From Candidatus Melainabacteria bacterium (GTDB lineage Bacteria; Cyanobacteriota; Vampirovibrionia; 2-02-FULL-35-15), in NCBI GenBank assembly GCA_023250205.1, contig JAHFBE010000027.1:1-32908 (forward strand): a stretch of 32,908 nucleotides of DNA, given 5' to 3'. The translations under genes and the position numbers were made by a program. The notes beneath the pieces are model-generated. The model did no database searches. It worked only from the letters and a program-made list of their open reading frames with translations, and was not told the origin of the DNA. Of the stretch, positions 17,298 through 24,836 are shown in pieces; position 1 is the stretch's first letter; every line of letters starts with the position of its first letter.

Positions 17298-17362
17298 TTG
17301 ACTGTTGTTTAACACATACTTTTAAAAAGGAAATGACATTAAATCACTATAAATGCTAAAAT
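17298..17362 (+). promoter_or_regulatory. Two candidate promoters upstream of rplI
   Basis: The first is TTGACT (17298-17303), a 17-base spacer, then TTTAAA (17321-17326). The second is ATGACA (17333-17338), an 18-base spacer, then TAAAAT (17357-17362) with an extended TGC before it. Both point at rplI, whose AAGGAAAAGG ribosome site lies just before the ATG. Confidence 0.45.
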
Positions 17363-17391
17363 ACTTTCCTGCAAAATATTAAGGAAAAGGT

Positions 17392-17853
17392 ATGCCAAAC
17401 ATAAAATTATTACTAAAAGAAAAAGTAGACAAACTTGGAGAAATTGGGGAAGTTGTCTCTGTTAAGCCAGGGTATGCAAGAAATTTCTTATTACCAAATG
17501 CATTGGCAGTATTGCCTACACCTGGTGAAATAAAGAAAATTCAAAAGAAAAAAGAAATACTTGAAAAGCAATACCAGGAAGAAAAAGTTTCAGCTGAAGA
17601 AATTGTAAAGAAAATAACTAATCTTGGTAAGTTTGAGATGAGTGCAGAGGCTGGAGAATCAGGAAAGCTTTTTGGAAGAATTACAGCAAAAGATATTATT
17701 GAAAAGTTAAATACCGAATTAGGTACAGAGATTAATCGTAAATGCCTAACACTAAAGAAATCTATTAGTGAGCTGGGTGAATTTGATTTGAGTCTTAAGT
17801 TACATCATGAAGTTACAACTCAGATAAAGCTTATAGTTAAAAAGGCTGAATAA
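17392..17853 (+). CDS. rplI: 50S ribosomal protein bL9
   Basis: At 153 residues this is the usual length for bL9. The N-terminal domain is canonical: IKLLLKEKVDKLGEIGEVV followed by VKPGYARNFLLPNALA, the segment that binds 23S rRNA. A charged connecting helix (about residues 45-75) leads to the C-terminal domain with GKLFGRITAKDI. Upstream is the strong ribosome site AAGGAAAAGG. The gene is not followed by dnaB as in many bacteria, but by a cytochrome c gene. Confidence 0.98.
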   Translation: MPNIKLLLKEKVDKLGEIGEVVSVKPGYARNFLLPNALAVLPTPGEIKKIQKKKEILEKQYQEEKVSAEEIVKKITNLGKFEMSAEAGESGKLFGRITAKDIIEKLNTELGTEINRKCLTLKKSISELGEFDLSLKLHHEVTTQIKLIVKKAE

Positions 17854-17899
17854 TTAGTCTTGTATTATAATTTGGGCTTAATAGAGGATTGTAATTAAT

Positions 17900-18238
17900 A
17901 TGTTTAAATCAATACCGCTAAGCATCAAGTTATTTATATTGCTTTTTGTAATCAATGCAATTTTTGTAGTGGCCAGCTATTCAAAACCTAACTTAGAAAC
18001 CTTTAATAGGGGAGAAAAAATATTTAAAGCTAATTGTTCTGGATGTCATTTAAACGGTCAAAATTTGATAAAAGCAGATAAACCCATAATAGGCTCTTTA
18101 AAACTTAAATCAAAGGGTGTGTTAAAAAAGTTTTTAGAATCACCGCCACAACCAATGCCAAAGTACGATAACATTACTTCAATGGATGCACAATTTGATT
18201 CTTTGTATGAGTATTTAATTATGCTAATGGGTAAATGA
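17900..18238 (+). CDS. Small secreted cytochrome c, c6-like
   Basis: This 112-residue protein has a hydrophobic N-terminal segment (residues 9-26, ending VVASYS) that is a signal peptide or membrane anchor. After it comes NRGEKIFKANCSGCHLNGQNLI, a single c-type heme site with C46, C49 and H50. M86 in PQPMPKYDNI is the likely second iron ligand. The segment around the heme and the following NLIKADKPI resemble cyanobacterial cytochrome c6, which carries electrons in the thylakoid lumen or periplasm. In a bacterium without photosystems it would more likely feed a terminal oxidase. It sits 46 bases after rplI and 10 bases before tmk, probably in one transcript. Confidence 0.88.
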   Translation: MFKSIPLSIKLFILLFVINAIFVVASYSKPNLETFNRGEKIFKANCSGCHLNGQNLIKADKPIIGSLKLKSKGVLKKFLESPPQPMPKYDNITSMDAQFDSLYEYLIMLMGK

Positions 18239-18248
18239 GGCAATATAA

Positions 18249-18863
18249 ATGCCATTTATTACTTTTGAAGGTATAGATTGTTCTGGTAAAACCACACAGA
18301 TTGAGCTTCTAAGGAAACACTTTTCAAAAGATGTAAATGTTATTTTTACTTTAAATCCAGGTGAGACCCCCTTAGGGAAAGAGCTTAGGAAGATACTTCT
18401 CCATAGGAGTGATCTTAAGCTTTCTGAAATCAATGAACTCTTTCTTTTCTTTACAGGGATACATGATAATTGTGAAAAAGTTATTCTGCCTTCAGTTGCT
18501 CAAAATAAAACAGTGTTTTGTGATAGGTATTATGATTCTACAATTGCTTATCAAGGCTTTGGCCGTAGATTAGAGATAAATAAAATATTGAAACTGGTTG
18601 AAGTTTCTTCAATTCCAGAGCCTAATCTTACGTTTTTGTTTAGGATAGATTTTGAGCTATTTAAAGAACGCTCAAAGAAGAAGGATACGAAAGACAAAAT
18701 GGAAAGTTCAAAAAATCAGTTTTATCAAAGTGTAATTGCTGGATATGATGAGCTTTCATCAATATATAAAAATAGGTATGTTGTATTAGATGGCTCAAAA
18801 TCTATTGAAACGTTACATGAAGAGGTGAAAAATATACTTAAGGATAGATTGGGTATTTGCTAG
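18249..18863 (+). CDS. tmk: Thymidylate kinase
   Basis: This 204-residue protein begins MPFITFEGIDCSGKTTQIEL, with the P-loop at residues 7-15. The DRYYDSTIAYQGFGR segment holds the DRY motif and the residues that contact dTMP, and FRIDFELFKERSKKKDTKDKME is the lid region. It phosphorylates dTMP to dTDP using ATP. The usual substrate-site GEP(G) element appears as NPGETPLG. It begins 10 bases after the cytochrome stop, with AGG of a weak ribosome site overlapping that stop. The tRNA cluster follows directly. Confidence 0.96.
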   Translation: MPFITFEGIDCSGKTTQIELLRKHFSKDVNVIFTLNPGETPLGKELRKILLHRSDLKLSEINELFLFFTGIHDNCEKVILPSVAQNKTVFCDRYYDSTIAYQGFGRRLEINKILKLVEVSSIPEPNLTFLFRIDFELFKERSKKKDTKDKMESSKNQFYQSVIAGYDELSSIYKNRYVVLDGSKSIETLHEEVKNILKDRLGIC

Positions 18864-18882
18864 AATATTTCTGATTTATTAT

Positions 18883-18954
18883 GCCGAAGTAGCTCAGTGG
18901 TAGAGCAACGGTTTTGTAAACCGTAGGTCGTCAGTTCAAATCTGATCTTCGGCT
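18883..18954 (+). tRNA. tRNA-Thr (anticodon UGU)
   Basis: The acceptor arms GCCGAAG and CTTCGGC pair fully. The anticodon stem ACGGT/ACCGT encloses loop TTTGTAA with anticodon TGT. The T arm is TCAG-TTCAAAT-CTGA. The discriminator base is T and no CCA is encoded. A short T-run follows. Confidence 0.96.
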
Positions 18955-18965
18955 TTTTCTCTTAT

Positions 18966-19048
18966 GGGTGGTTGCCCGAGTGGCCAAAGGGGGCAGACTG
19001 TAAATCTGCTGGCGCAAGCCTTCGCTGGTTCGACCCCAGCACCACCCA
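18966..19048 (+). tRNA. tRNA-Tyr (anticodon GUA)
   Basis: The acceptor arms GGGTGGT and ACCACCC pair fully. The anticodon loop CTGTAAA gives anticodon GTA. A long variable arm makes it a class II tRNA, as expected for bacterial tRNA-Tyr. The discriminator is A and no CCA is encoded. Confidence 0.96.
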
Positions 19049-19075
19049 ATTTTAGATGAGAAGATATATACAAAT

Positions 19076-19148
19076 GCCCCTCTAGCTCAGTTGGTAGAGC
19101 ACGTCCTTGGTAAGGACGAGGTCGCCGGTTCAATCCCGGTGGGGGGCT
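19076..19148 (+). tRNA. tRNA-Thr (anticodon GGU)
   Basis: The acceptor arms GCCCCTC and GGGGGGC pair with one G-U. The anticodon stem CGTCC/GGACG encloses loop TTGGTAA with anticodon GGT. The T arm is GCCGG-TTCAATC-CCGGT. The discriminator T matches the other tRNA-Thr here. Confidence 0.96.
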
Positions 19149-19161
19149 TAGATTTAGTCTA

Positions 19162-19854
19162 ATGATTAAACAACTTTTAAGAAAAACAAAAATATTCCAA
19201 TTAATAAAATTATTACTGTTTCCCGGCATAGATTTGCATACTCGTTGTAGATATAAAATACTTCCAAAATATTTTTTAAAAGGAGATATTACTACTCTTG
19301 ATGCAGGTTGTGGAAATGGTTGCTTGGCTTATGCTGCTTATAAAAATGGAAATAATGTTACATGGGTGAGCTTCGAAGATGCATTAATAGAACGGAATAG
19401 AGATTTCTATAATTTCCTAAATGTTGATAGTAATAGACTATGTTTTAAAATCCCGAATCTTTACAAGGTTGAAGAACTTGGATGTAAATTTGATCAAACA
19501 ATTTGTAGTGAGACATTGGAACATATAAAAGATGATAAGCAAATTATCAAGTCTTTTTATAATATTTTAAATGCTAAGTGTGTCTTACATTTATGTTGTC
19601 CGTATTCATTGCATCCTGAACACTGTAGAGGAAGAGTTAATGAACTGGAAGATGGTGGTCATGTTAGAGATGCTTACACTCAGGAATCTTATGAAGAACT
19701 TCTCAAATCTAATGGTTTTAAAATAGTTGAGTATGTTGGGATTGGGTCTCCAATATTAGTAACATTAGATAATTTTATAAGATCTATTTCAAGTACTTTT
19801 GGTGAGCTGTTCTTTATGCCATTTTCTCTTTATGTTAAATGTGTGAAAAAATAA
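19162..19854 (+). CDS. Class I SAM-dependent methyltransferase
   Basis: This 230-residue protein has SAM motif I as TTLDAGCGNGCLAYAAYK at about residues 42-59, and CSETLEHIKDDKQIIKSFYNIL, the usual post-motif of the Methyltransf_11 group. HLCCPYSLHPEH follows where many sugar, lipid and small-molecule methyltransferases carry the end of the sheet. The start is 13 bases after the tRNA-Thr(GGU) gene, with no clear ribosome site. The radical SAM gene follows after 184 bases. The substrate is not recognisable; a glycan or quinone-type substrate is possible but not supported. Confidence 0.8.
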   Translation: MIKQLLRKTKIFQLIKLLLFPGIDLHTRCRYKILPKYFLKGDITTLDAGCGNGCLAYAAYKNGNNVTWVSFEDALIERNRDFYNFLNVDSNRLCFKIPNLYKVEELGCKFDQTICSETLEHIKDDKQIIKSFYNILNAKCVLHLCCPYSLHPEHCRGRVNELEDGGHVRDAYTQESYEELLKSNGFKIVEYVGIGSPILVTLDNFIRSISSTFGELFFMPFSLYVKCVKK

Positions 19855-19921
19855 AACGTTATTGATTTGTATTATAGTAAAGTTCCTTTGAACATTAAGA
19901 AGATCTAAATGTTTAGCTAAT

Positions 19922-19951
19922 AATCATTTTAACGAGATTGTTGAAATGATT
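19922..19951. other. Stem-loop between methyltransferase and radical SAM genes
   Basis: AATCATTTTAAC and GTTGAAATGATT form a 12-bp stem with one G-U pair around a six-base loop. No T-run follows, so its role as a terminator is uncertain. The rest of the 184-base gap shows nothing recognisable. Confidence 0.4.
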
Positions 19952-20038
19952 GTAAGCAGTTATATCTCTAGTGTTGTTATAAACAATAAAAATCTACTAA
20001 TGGCTTCTATAATGAACAAATAAAAGGGAATAATTAAG

Positions 20039-21103
20039 GTGAGTTATATAAAAACTAAGCATTTCAAGTACTTACTAGGTCTATTGTTTTATTTCAAAGT
20101 ATTAGTGAAAGATTTAATAGGTCTTTTTGATCCGAGAGTTACAACAATTAAATTGTTACACCTGGACATTGAACCTACAAACATTTGCAATGCTAATTGT
20201 GTATTTTGTGCTTATCAATACCAAAGTGGACCTACTTATAAAACAGTCAATTTTGATTTTGTGAAAAAGCTTTTAGATGCATTTTGTGAAGCTGGCGGAG
20301 GAGATATAGGACTTACTCCAATTGTTGGTGATCCATTAGTAAACAAAGATTTAGAAACTATAGTTTCAATCTGCCGTAAGTACAATAAAATTAAAAATAT
20401 AGGGATTACTACTAACGGTATTTTACTAACTAAAGAAAGATTTATAGCTTTAAGAGATGCAGGTCTAACAAATATAAATATAAGCATGACGTTTCCAGAA
20501 AAAAGTGAATATGAAAAAATATATAGGAACAACTCTTTTGACAAACTAATAAAAAATATAGAAGATCTTCTTGAAGTAGATTGTAAAGGTGTAGAAATAT
20601 GCCTCGCTATAAGAACCCCAAGACTGTTTCTAGGGACTAATTCCTTATTAAAAAAAGTAAAATCTGCAGGTTGGAAAATAACAAGAAATATATTCTTTGA
20701 TGATTGGTCGGGGCAAGTTGCAAATGGTTTAATTGAAAATGACCTCTTAAAGAGACCAAAACGTAGTAAGCATATACCGTGCAGTATTTTACAATCTGGT
20801 CCCCACGCTCTTGTGTCTGGGAAGATTACTGCTTGTGGATGTAGGGATTTAGAAGGTAAATCTGAGTTATCAGATGAAAATATCTTTAAACCTTTTTATG
20901 ATTCAGGTAACTTACAAGCCGTTTATTATGAAAATATGGAAGTCTTGAGAAGGAGATTTTTAAACAATAACCCACCAGAAATTTGCAGAAATTGTCATCA
21001 TTATACGCCAGACTTTAGATTTGCCAATATGAAAGATCGCATAATTCAAATTACGTTTGATATAAGAGAAGCATTGCAATTTATTTTAAATATTAAATCT
21101 TAG
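20039..21103 (+). CDS. Radical SAM protein with SPASM-like C-terminus
   Basis: The 354-residue protein starts at GTG with GGGA upstream. HLDIEPTNICNANCVFCAYQ contains the C50-x3-C54-x2-C57 cluster that binds the SAM-cleaving iron-sulfur centre. GITTNGILLT and INISMTFP are core-barrel strands. The C-terminal quarter holds further cysteines (PCSILQ, CGCRDLEG, CRNCHHY) arranged like a SPASM domain, which binds an auxiliary cluster. Related proteins sit in glycan and peptide-modification loci, with mostly unknown reactions. No precursor peptide is visible nearby. It ends in a hairpin shared with the convergent HD protein gene. Confidence 0.85.
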   Translation: MSYIKTKHFKYLLGLLFYFKVLVKDLIGLFDPRVTTIKLLHLDIEPTNICNANCVFCAYQYQSGPTYKTVNFDFVKKLLDAFCEAGGGDIGLTPIVGDPLVNKDLETIVSICRKYNKIKNIGITTNGILLTKERFIALRDAGLTNINISMTFPEKSEYEKIYRNNSFDKLIKNIEDLLEVDCKGVEICLAIRTPRLFLGTNSLLKKVKSAGWKITRNIFFDDWSGQVANGLIENDLLKRPKRSKHIPCSILQSGPHALVSGKITACGCRDLEGKSELSDENIFKPFYDSGNLQAVYYENMEVLRRRFLNNNPPEICRNCHHYTPDFRFANMKDRIIQITFDIREALQFILNIKS

Positions 21104-21134
21104 GTTTATTAGTCTTCGGTGATAATTAAACCTA
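21101..21134. terminator. Putative bidirectional terminator
   Basis: TAGGTTTA (21101-21108) and TAAACCTA (21127-21134) form a perfect 8-bp outer stem. The inside pairs imperfectly and closes on a C(TTCG)G tetraloop. It includes the stop codon of the radical SAM gene and sits 24 bases from the stop of the convergent gene, so it could serve both. Confidence 0.5.
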
Positions 21135-21158
21135 CAATAATAATGGATCTTAATATTC

Positions 21159-23675
21159 TTAGATAGCCAGGTGGTATTGAGGTTTAGTGGCATCTATAAT
21201 TTCTGCATGAGTAGGATTTGCCTGGAGCCTGTTAAAGACAAGTTTTTTAGGCTCATTGATACCAACATCGTTAATGAATGCATTTGGATCTATTGTTAAA
21301 TCCATTTCTATTAAAGTAGGTGTGGTTAAAATATCTGCCATTGGTTTTAAGGTCTTATATAGATCAGAATTATTGTATTTAATTACTTTTTCGAGATATT
21401 CAAGGAATTCAATTGGTTTTGTGTTTCCAGATTTATCTTTTGTTACGACATAAATTCTTTCTTTTGGGCTATAGCCACAATATGATTTCTCTCCGCCAAG
21501 AGTATTTCTCATCCTAATTGTTGAGCTTGATTTAAAGCCATTGGCACCTCTTTCAGCAGAGTCATCAAACTGAGCCTCAGTCATTCCAAAGACTTCTTTT
21601 TGTGTAAGGTTTGCATTTTGAATTCCTGCCTTATATGCAGCTTCTGCTGCAAGCACCTGAGGATGGTAATTTAATACAGCATTAAATAACAGTCGATAAT
21701 ATATTTGCTTAAAGGCAAGTATAGCACCTTCTTCAGTAAATCCAGCCTGTGTTTTTCCTTCAGTATCGTTAAAAAGAATTCTTTGATCAGCAAAATATTC
21801 ATAGTCTTCTATGTTCCATGCAGGAAAATCAAAGGAACTATTGTAATCACTTCCATTCGCTCTTCCATACTCACAAAAATCTGCCCATTTATATACTTTA
21901 GATAGGTTATGCTTATGGGAAATAACATCTTTTGCTATATCTAAGACTTTTTCAGCACGTTGCTTACCCTCTTCTCCAAATTTTTCCGTATAGTAGCTAA
22001 ACACTTCGTTGTAAATATCAGAGCCTTTACATAAGCCATCATAGCTTAGCTCATCATTATCTAAGCCATGAATAGCAGTTTCTGCAAGATGAGATCTTGG
22101 TAAAGGTTCGTGACCATTATCATGTGTTAGGCAGGCAAGCTTAAACCCCGCTTCAGTATCTTCATCTTCTAAAATCATTCTTAGTTCAGGATCCGTTGTA
22201 TTTTTAAGCAGAGAATTGAAAAATATTGTTCCTATGGCACCAACTCTTCTGCTATGGATATATCTGTTTAATAAAGCTCTATCTAAAGCTGCTTCATTTG
22301 GGAGTCCTGTTAAAGAACGATTTATTAATTTCTGAAATTTTTCAGTTTTGCTTACTCTATTTAACAGTTCTCCATATTTATCATTGTTAATTACTGGATC
22401 AAAAGTTTTACTTTCATGTTCTCCGATTTTACTCTTTTGCTCATTTACTCCTACTATCATTTCTTTAAATTTTTGCATTATTATTTTCGGATTTATAATG
22501 ATTTTTAATATTTCTTTTGCTTTTGGTCCAAATAAATCTGGCACAGCAAATTTAATTCCTGATTGAGATGCAAAGCCTAAATATGCGATTCCAACACCAA
22601 ATGTTCTCAATGCCATTGCAAGATGTTCAGCCGTTCCTTTTAAATTTAATCCTATACTATTTAATCCAAGAAGTGCATAGTTTAGACCTAATACTGGTGC
22701 TGAAGCAGCCTTAAATAAACCTTCTAGCTTCATTAGCTTTGTTTCAGCTGGCTTTCTTCCATCTATTTTACCTGCCCTGATTCTATTTACTACTCCATCT
22801 CTACCTAAAGCAATGATATTTACTATTGAAGTTAGGCTGTATGGTAAATAACAAAGGGATTTCATGCTATCTGACATTTTGCTTGAAAATAAAGATGCCG
22901 CTCCTAGTAATGCACCTCCAGAAAAAAGTCCACCTGCAGCACTCTGAAATATTGCATAGGGCTCGTCAGTAAGGGTTTTTTTCCAGCCTTTTGTAGAAGT
23001 AAATCTGGTCCAAAAGCTTTTCACTGCATGTTCGTGAGGTTGTAAGAATTCAAGAAATTTTAAATTTGGATTATTAAATATAGAATTTGGCATTGCAGTA
23101 ACGTTCTTTTTATCTCTGCAATTCACCTCTCCCATACCAAGCGCATTTAAACCATCAAACATTGAAAAAAGAGCCAGTCCCCAGGGCTTATCTAAAAACC
23201 TCCCCATTAAACCCATTCCTGCTGCACCAATTCCCCAATTTAGATTTTCTTGAGAACCTGCATTTGCTATACCAGCTACTGCTCCTATGCTCATAGCATT
23301 TCCTACAGAGCGATACGCATCATCAAGATCTCCTTCTCCAGAAGTTGCAGATAAAAGTTTGCCTCCGGCTCTAAAGAGTGAGGCAAAAGCTAAACCACTA
23401 GCAGCAACTGCAGTCGCCGTTGCACCAATTCTGATATTTCTTTGTAGATTTAGTTTAGATTTAGATTCATGAGTATGGCTGACAATTTCAACACCATCAC
23501 TTTTAAACCCTGTTAAGTCGTTATAGGAGATTTCTCCTTTTTCAAGTTTTTCTGTGTTTAAATTTGATGGTAATCTTGAATTGTTTTTTCTTCGCTCTTC
23601 ATAAGTACCTGATAAGCTTGAGAGCGCTTCATTAATTAGTAGCCTGTTTGGTAAATTGGATGGATTAGGTTGCAT
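21159..23675 (-). CDS. Large HD-domain phosphohydrolase with hydrophobic N-terminal half
   Basis: This 838-residue protein has two parts. Residues 80-400 are rich in Gly, Ala, Ser and Leu with several hydrophobic stretches (about 82-104, 126-158, 246-264, 276-292, 325-342, 355-372), probably membrane-inserted or membrane-associated. From about 440 there is an HD-type hydrolase: NRYIHSRRVGAIG with H474, then CLTHDNGHEPLPRSHLAE with H518, D519 and H522. This resembles the dGTPase/SAMHD1 pattern (HS...HDxGH), and KWADFCEYGRANGSDY may give the later aspartate. The activity could be nucleotide or nucleoside polyphosphate hydrolysis; this is inference. The first 80 residues are polar with no signal peptide. 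It is a single minus-strand gene between convergent and intergenic DNA. No named family with this layout is recognised. Confidence 0.75.
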   Translation of the reverse strand: MQPNPSNLPNRLLINEALSSLSGTYEERRKNNSRLPSNLNTEKLEKGEISYNDLTGFKSDGVEIVSHTHESKSKLNLQRNIRIGATATAVAASGLAFASLFRAGGKLLSATSGEGDLDDAYRSVGNAMSIGAVAGIANAGSQENLNWGIGAAGMGLMGRFLDKPWGLALFSMFDGLNALGMGEVNCRDKKNVTAMPNSIFNNPNLKFLEFLQPHEHAVKSFWTRFTSTKGWKKTLTDEPYAIFQSAAGGLFSGGALLGAASLFSSKMSDSMKSLCYLPYSLTSIVNIIALGRDGVVNRIRAGKIDGRKPAETKLMKLEGLFKAASAPVLGLNYALLGLNSIGLNLKGTAEHLAMALRTFGVGIAYLGFASQSGIKFAVPDLFGPKAKEILKIIINPKIIMQKFKEMIVGVNEQKSKIGEHESKTFDPVINNDKYGELLNRVSKTEKFQKLINRSLTGLPNEAALDRALLNRYIHSRRVGAIGTIFFNSLLKNTTDPELRMILEDEDTEAGFKLACLTHDNGHEPLPRSHLAETAIHGLDNDELSYDGLCKGSDIYNEVFSYYTEKFGEEGKQRAEKVLDIAKDVISHKHNLSKVYKWADFCEYGRANGSDYNSSFDFPAWNIEDYEYFADQRILFNDTEGKTQAGFTEEGAILAFKQIYYRLLFNAVLNYHPQVLAAEAAYKAGIQNANLTQKEVFGMTEAQFDDSAERGANGFKSSSTIRMRNTLGGEKSYCGYSPKERIYVVTKDKSGNTKPIEFLEYLEKVIKYNNSDLYKTLKPMADILTTPTLIEMDLTIDPNAFINDVGINEPKKLVFNRLQANPTHAEIIDATKPQYHLAI

Positions 23676-23926
23676 TTACTCCCTAATATGTCATTATCCT
23701 ATATCTAGTGTTAAAATCTTTGTTTTCTAAACAGATACACCATATATTAGACTATATAAAAAGTTCTAAGTCAATGCAATACATGATGTGTGTTTATATT
23801 ATTTTTAGATTTATATATATTATAACTGTTAAATAGTTAAAAATTATTCAATGTATCGATTTAACTTGTAAATTATTTCTTACTCTTTAAAAAAGCTTAT
23901 TTATAGAAGATTTTACAGGTTATTTG

Positions 23927-23956
23927 TAAGCCATTCATAAGCCATTCATAAGCCAC
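23927..23956. repeat. 11-bp tandem repeat, about 2.7 copies
   Basis: TAAGCCATTCA occurs twice in tandem and is followed by TAAGCCACT. The 11-base period is about one helical turn. It could be chance or a protein-binding array. Confidence 0.5.
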
Positions 23957-24089
23957 TTAGATATAACCCACATAAATAATTTTTTAAAGAAAAAGAGATT
24001 TTGCAATCCCTATTCCCATCAGAGTTATATAAGTATAATCAAAAAAAATATTCTGAAAAATAATTAATAGACTAATAAACATTTAAAAT

Positions 24090-24162
24090 TACCCCCAAGG
24101 GGACTTGAACCCCTGTTACCGCCGTGAAAGGGCGATGTCCTAGGCCACTAGACGATGAGGGC
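24090..24162 (-). tRNA. tRNA-Glu (anticodon UUC)
   Basis: Read on the minus strand, GCCCTCA pairs with TGGGGGT in the acceptor with a G-U at the first pair and another at the fifth. The anticodon stem encloses loop CTTTCAC with anticodon TTC. The T arm is AGGGG-TTCAAGT-CCCCT. The discriminator is A and no CCA is encoded. Confidence 0.95.
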
Positions 24163-24283
24163 ATTTCTTAAGATCAGAACCAATACTAGAAAAGCACAAC
24201 AAAATAGACACATAGTGATTCTAGATTAATAATTAAATAAAAGCAATATAAATATAGTTCATGAAAAGGTAAAATTATGTCTT

Positions 24284-24832
24284 ATGTTTAGAAGCATTAA
24301 AATTATAGTATTTACAAGCATTCTTTTATTAGATGTTTTAAGAGCATATTCACAGACAAATCCAAATCCACAACCTGTTCAACAAATTAAAGATACTCTA
24401 ATCCCAAATAAGCTTGTAAGTGTTCAAGAAGATGTTAATAACCAGTTAGGATTAATTTATACAGTAAAGAAACTAGACGAGGGAAAAAATTTGGTTGAAG
24501 AAGGAAACTACCTGGAAGCTGAAAAGATTCTTCTTGAATCTAAAAGCTGGTTAACTGAAGCGACTGAATATCATTATAGTTTATATCAACTCTATCATCG
24601 ACAACAAAAAAATGTGTTGTTGGCAAAAATGGAAAAAGCACATGCTGCAGATTTTGGTCATGCTCGAGATCAATCTTATTTCTTATTAGCAAAAGCATAT
24701 ATTGGTGAAAATAAACTAAAAGAAGCCGTGGCATTATTGGTTGAGATTATAAAATCTCAAAATGGAACAATGCTATCAGAAAGAGCATATAAAACTTTGC
24801 AGGAAATAAAGTTCTCTGATAAAGCACAATGA
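24284..24832 (+). CDS. Small exported TPR-like protein
   Basis: This 182-residue protein begins with a signal peptide (IIVFTSILLLDVLRAYS, cleavage likely near residue 23). A proline/glutamine-rich linker follows. The remainder is helical with TPR-like pairs: EGKNLVEEGNYLEAEKILLES at about 68-88 and SYFLLAKAYIGENKLKEAVALLVEII at about 130-155. It is probably a periplasmic or outer-membrane-associated scaffold. The start has AAAGG about 14 bases upstream. Its stop is 4 bases from the stop of the convergent MalG-like gene. No specific partner can be named. Confidence 0.75.
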   Translation: MFRSIKIIVFTSILLLDVLRAYSQTNPNPQPVQQIKDTLIPNKLVSVQEDVNNQLGLIYTVKKLDEGKNLVEEGNYLEAEKILLESKSWLTEATEYHYSLYQLYHRQQKNVLLAKMEKAHAADFGHARDQSYFLLAKAYIGENKLKEAVALLVEIIKSQNGTMLSERAYKTLQEIKFSDKAQ

Positions 24833-24836
24833 CATA

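Larger units (their letters stand above)
23676..24283. other. AT-rich intergenic region holding only tRNA-Glu
   Basis: No reading frame of note is present. The region is very AT-rich, with a short tandem repeat of TAAGCCATTCA at 23927-23956 (two full copies and a partial third). The tRNA gene lies at 24090-24162 and the leader of the TPR-like gene lies to its right. Confidence 0.6.

Noticed and set aside
18936-19229. 97-codon minus-strand frame with LGGAGVEPAKACASRFTVC-like sequence
   Set aside because: It runs antisense across two tRNA genes and the start of the methyltransferase. Such frames are a well-known artefact over tRNA genes.
23927-23956. Possible CRISPR array
   Set aside because: The repeated units are only 11 bases, directly joined without spacers, and no cas gene is in the window.
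23676-24089. Replication origin in the AT-rich gene-poor stretch
   Set aside because: No cluster of DnaA-box-like words (TTATCCACA) and no dnaA or dnaN gene is present.
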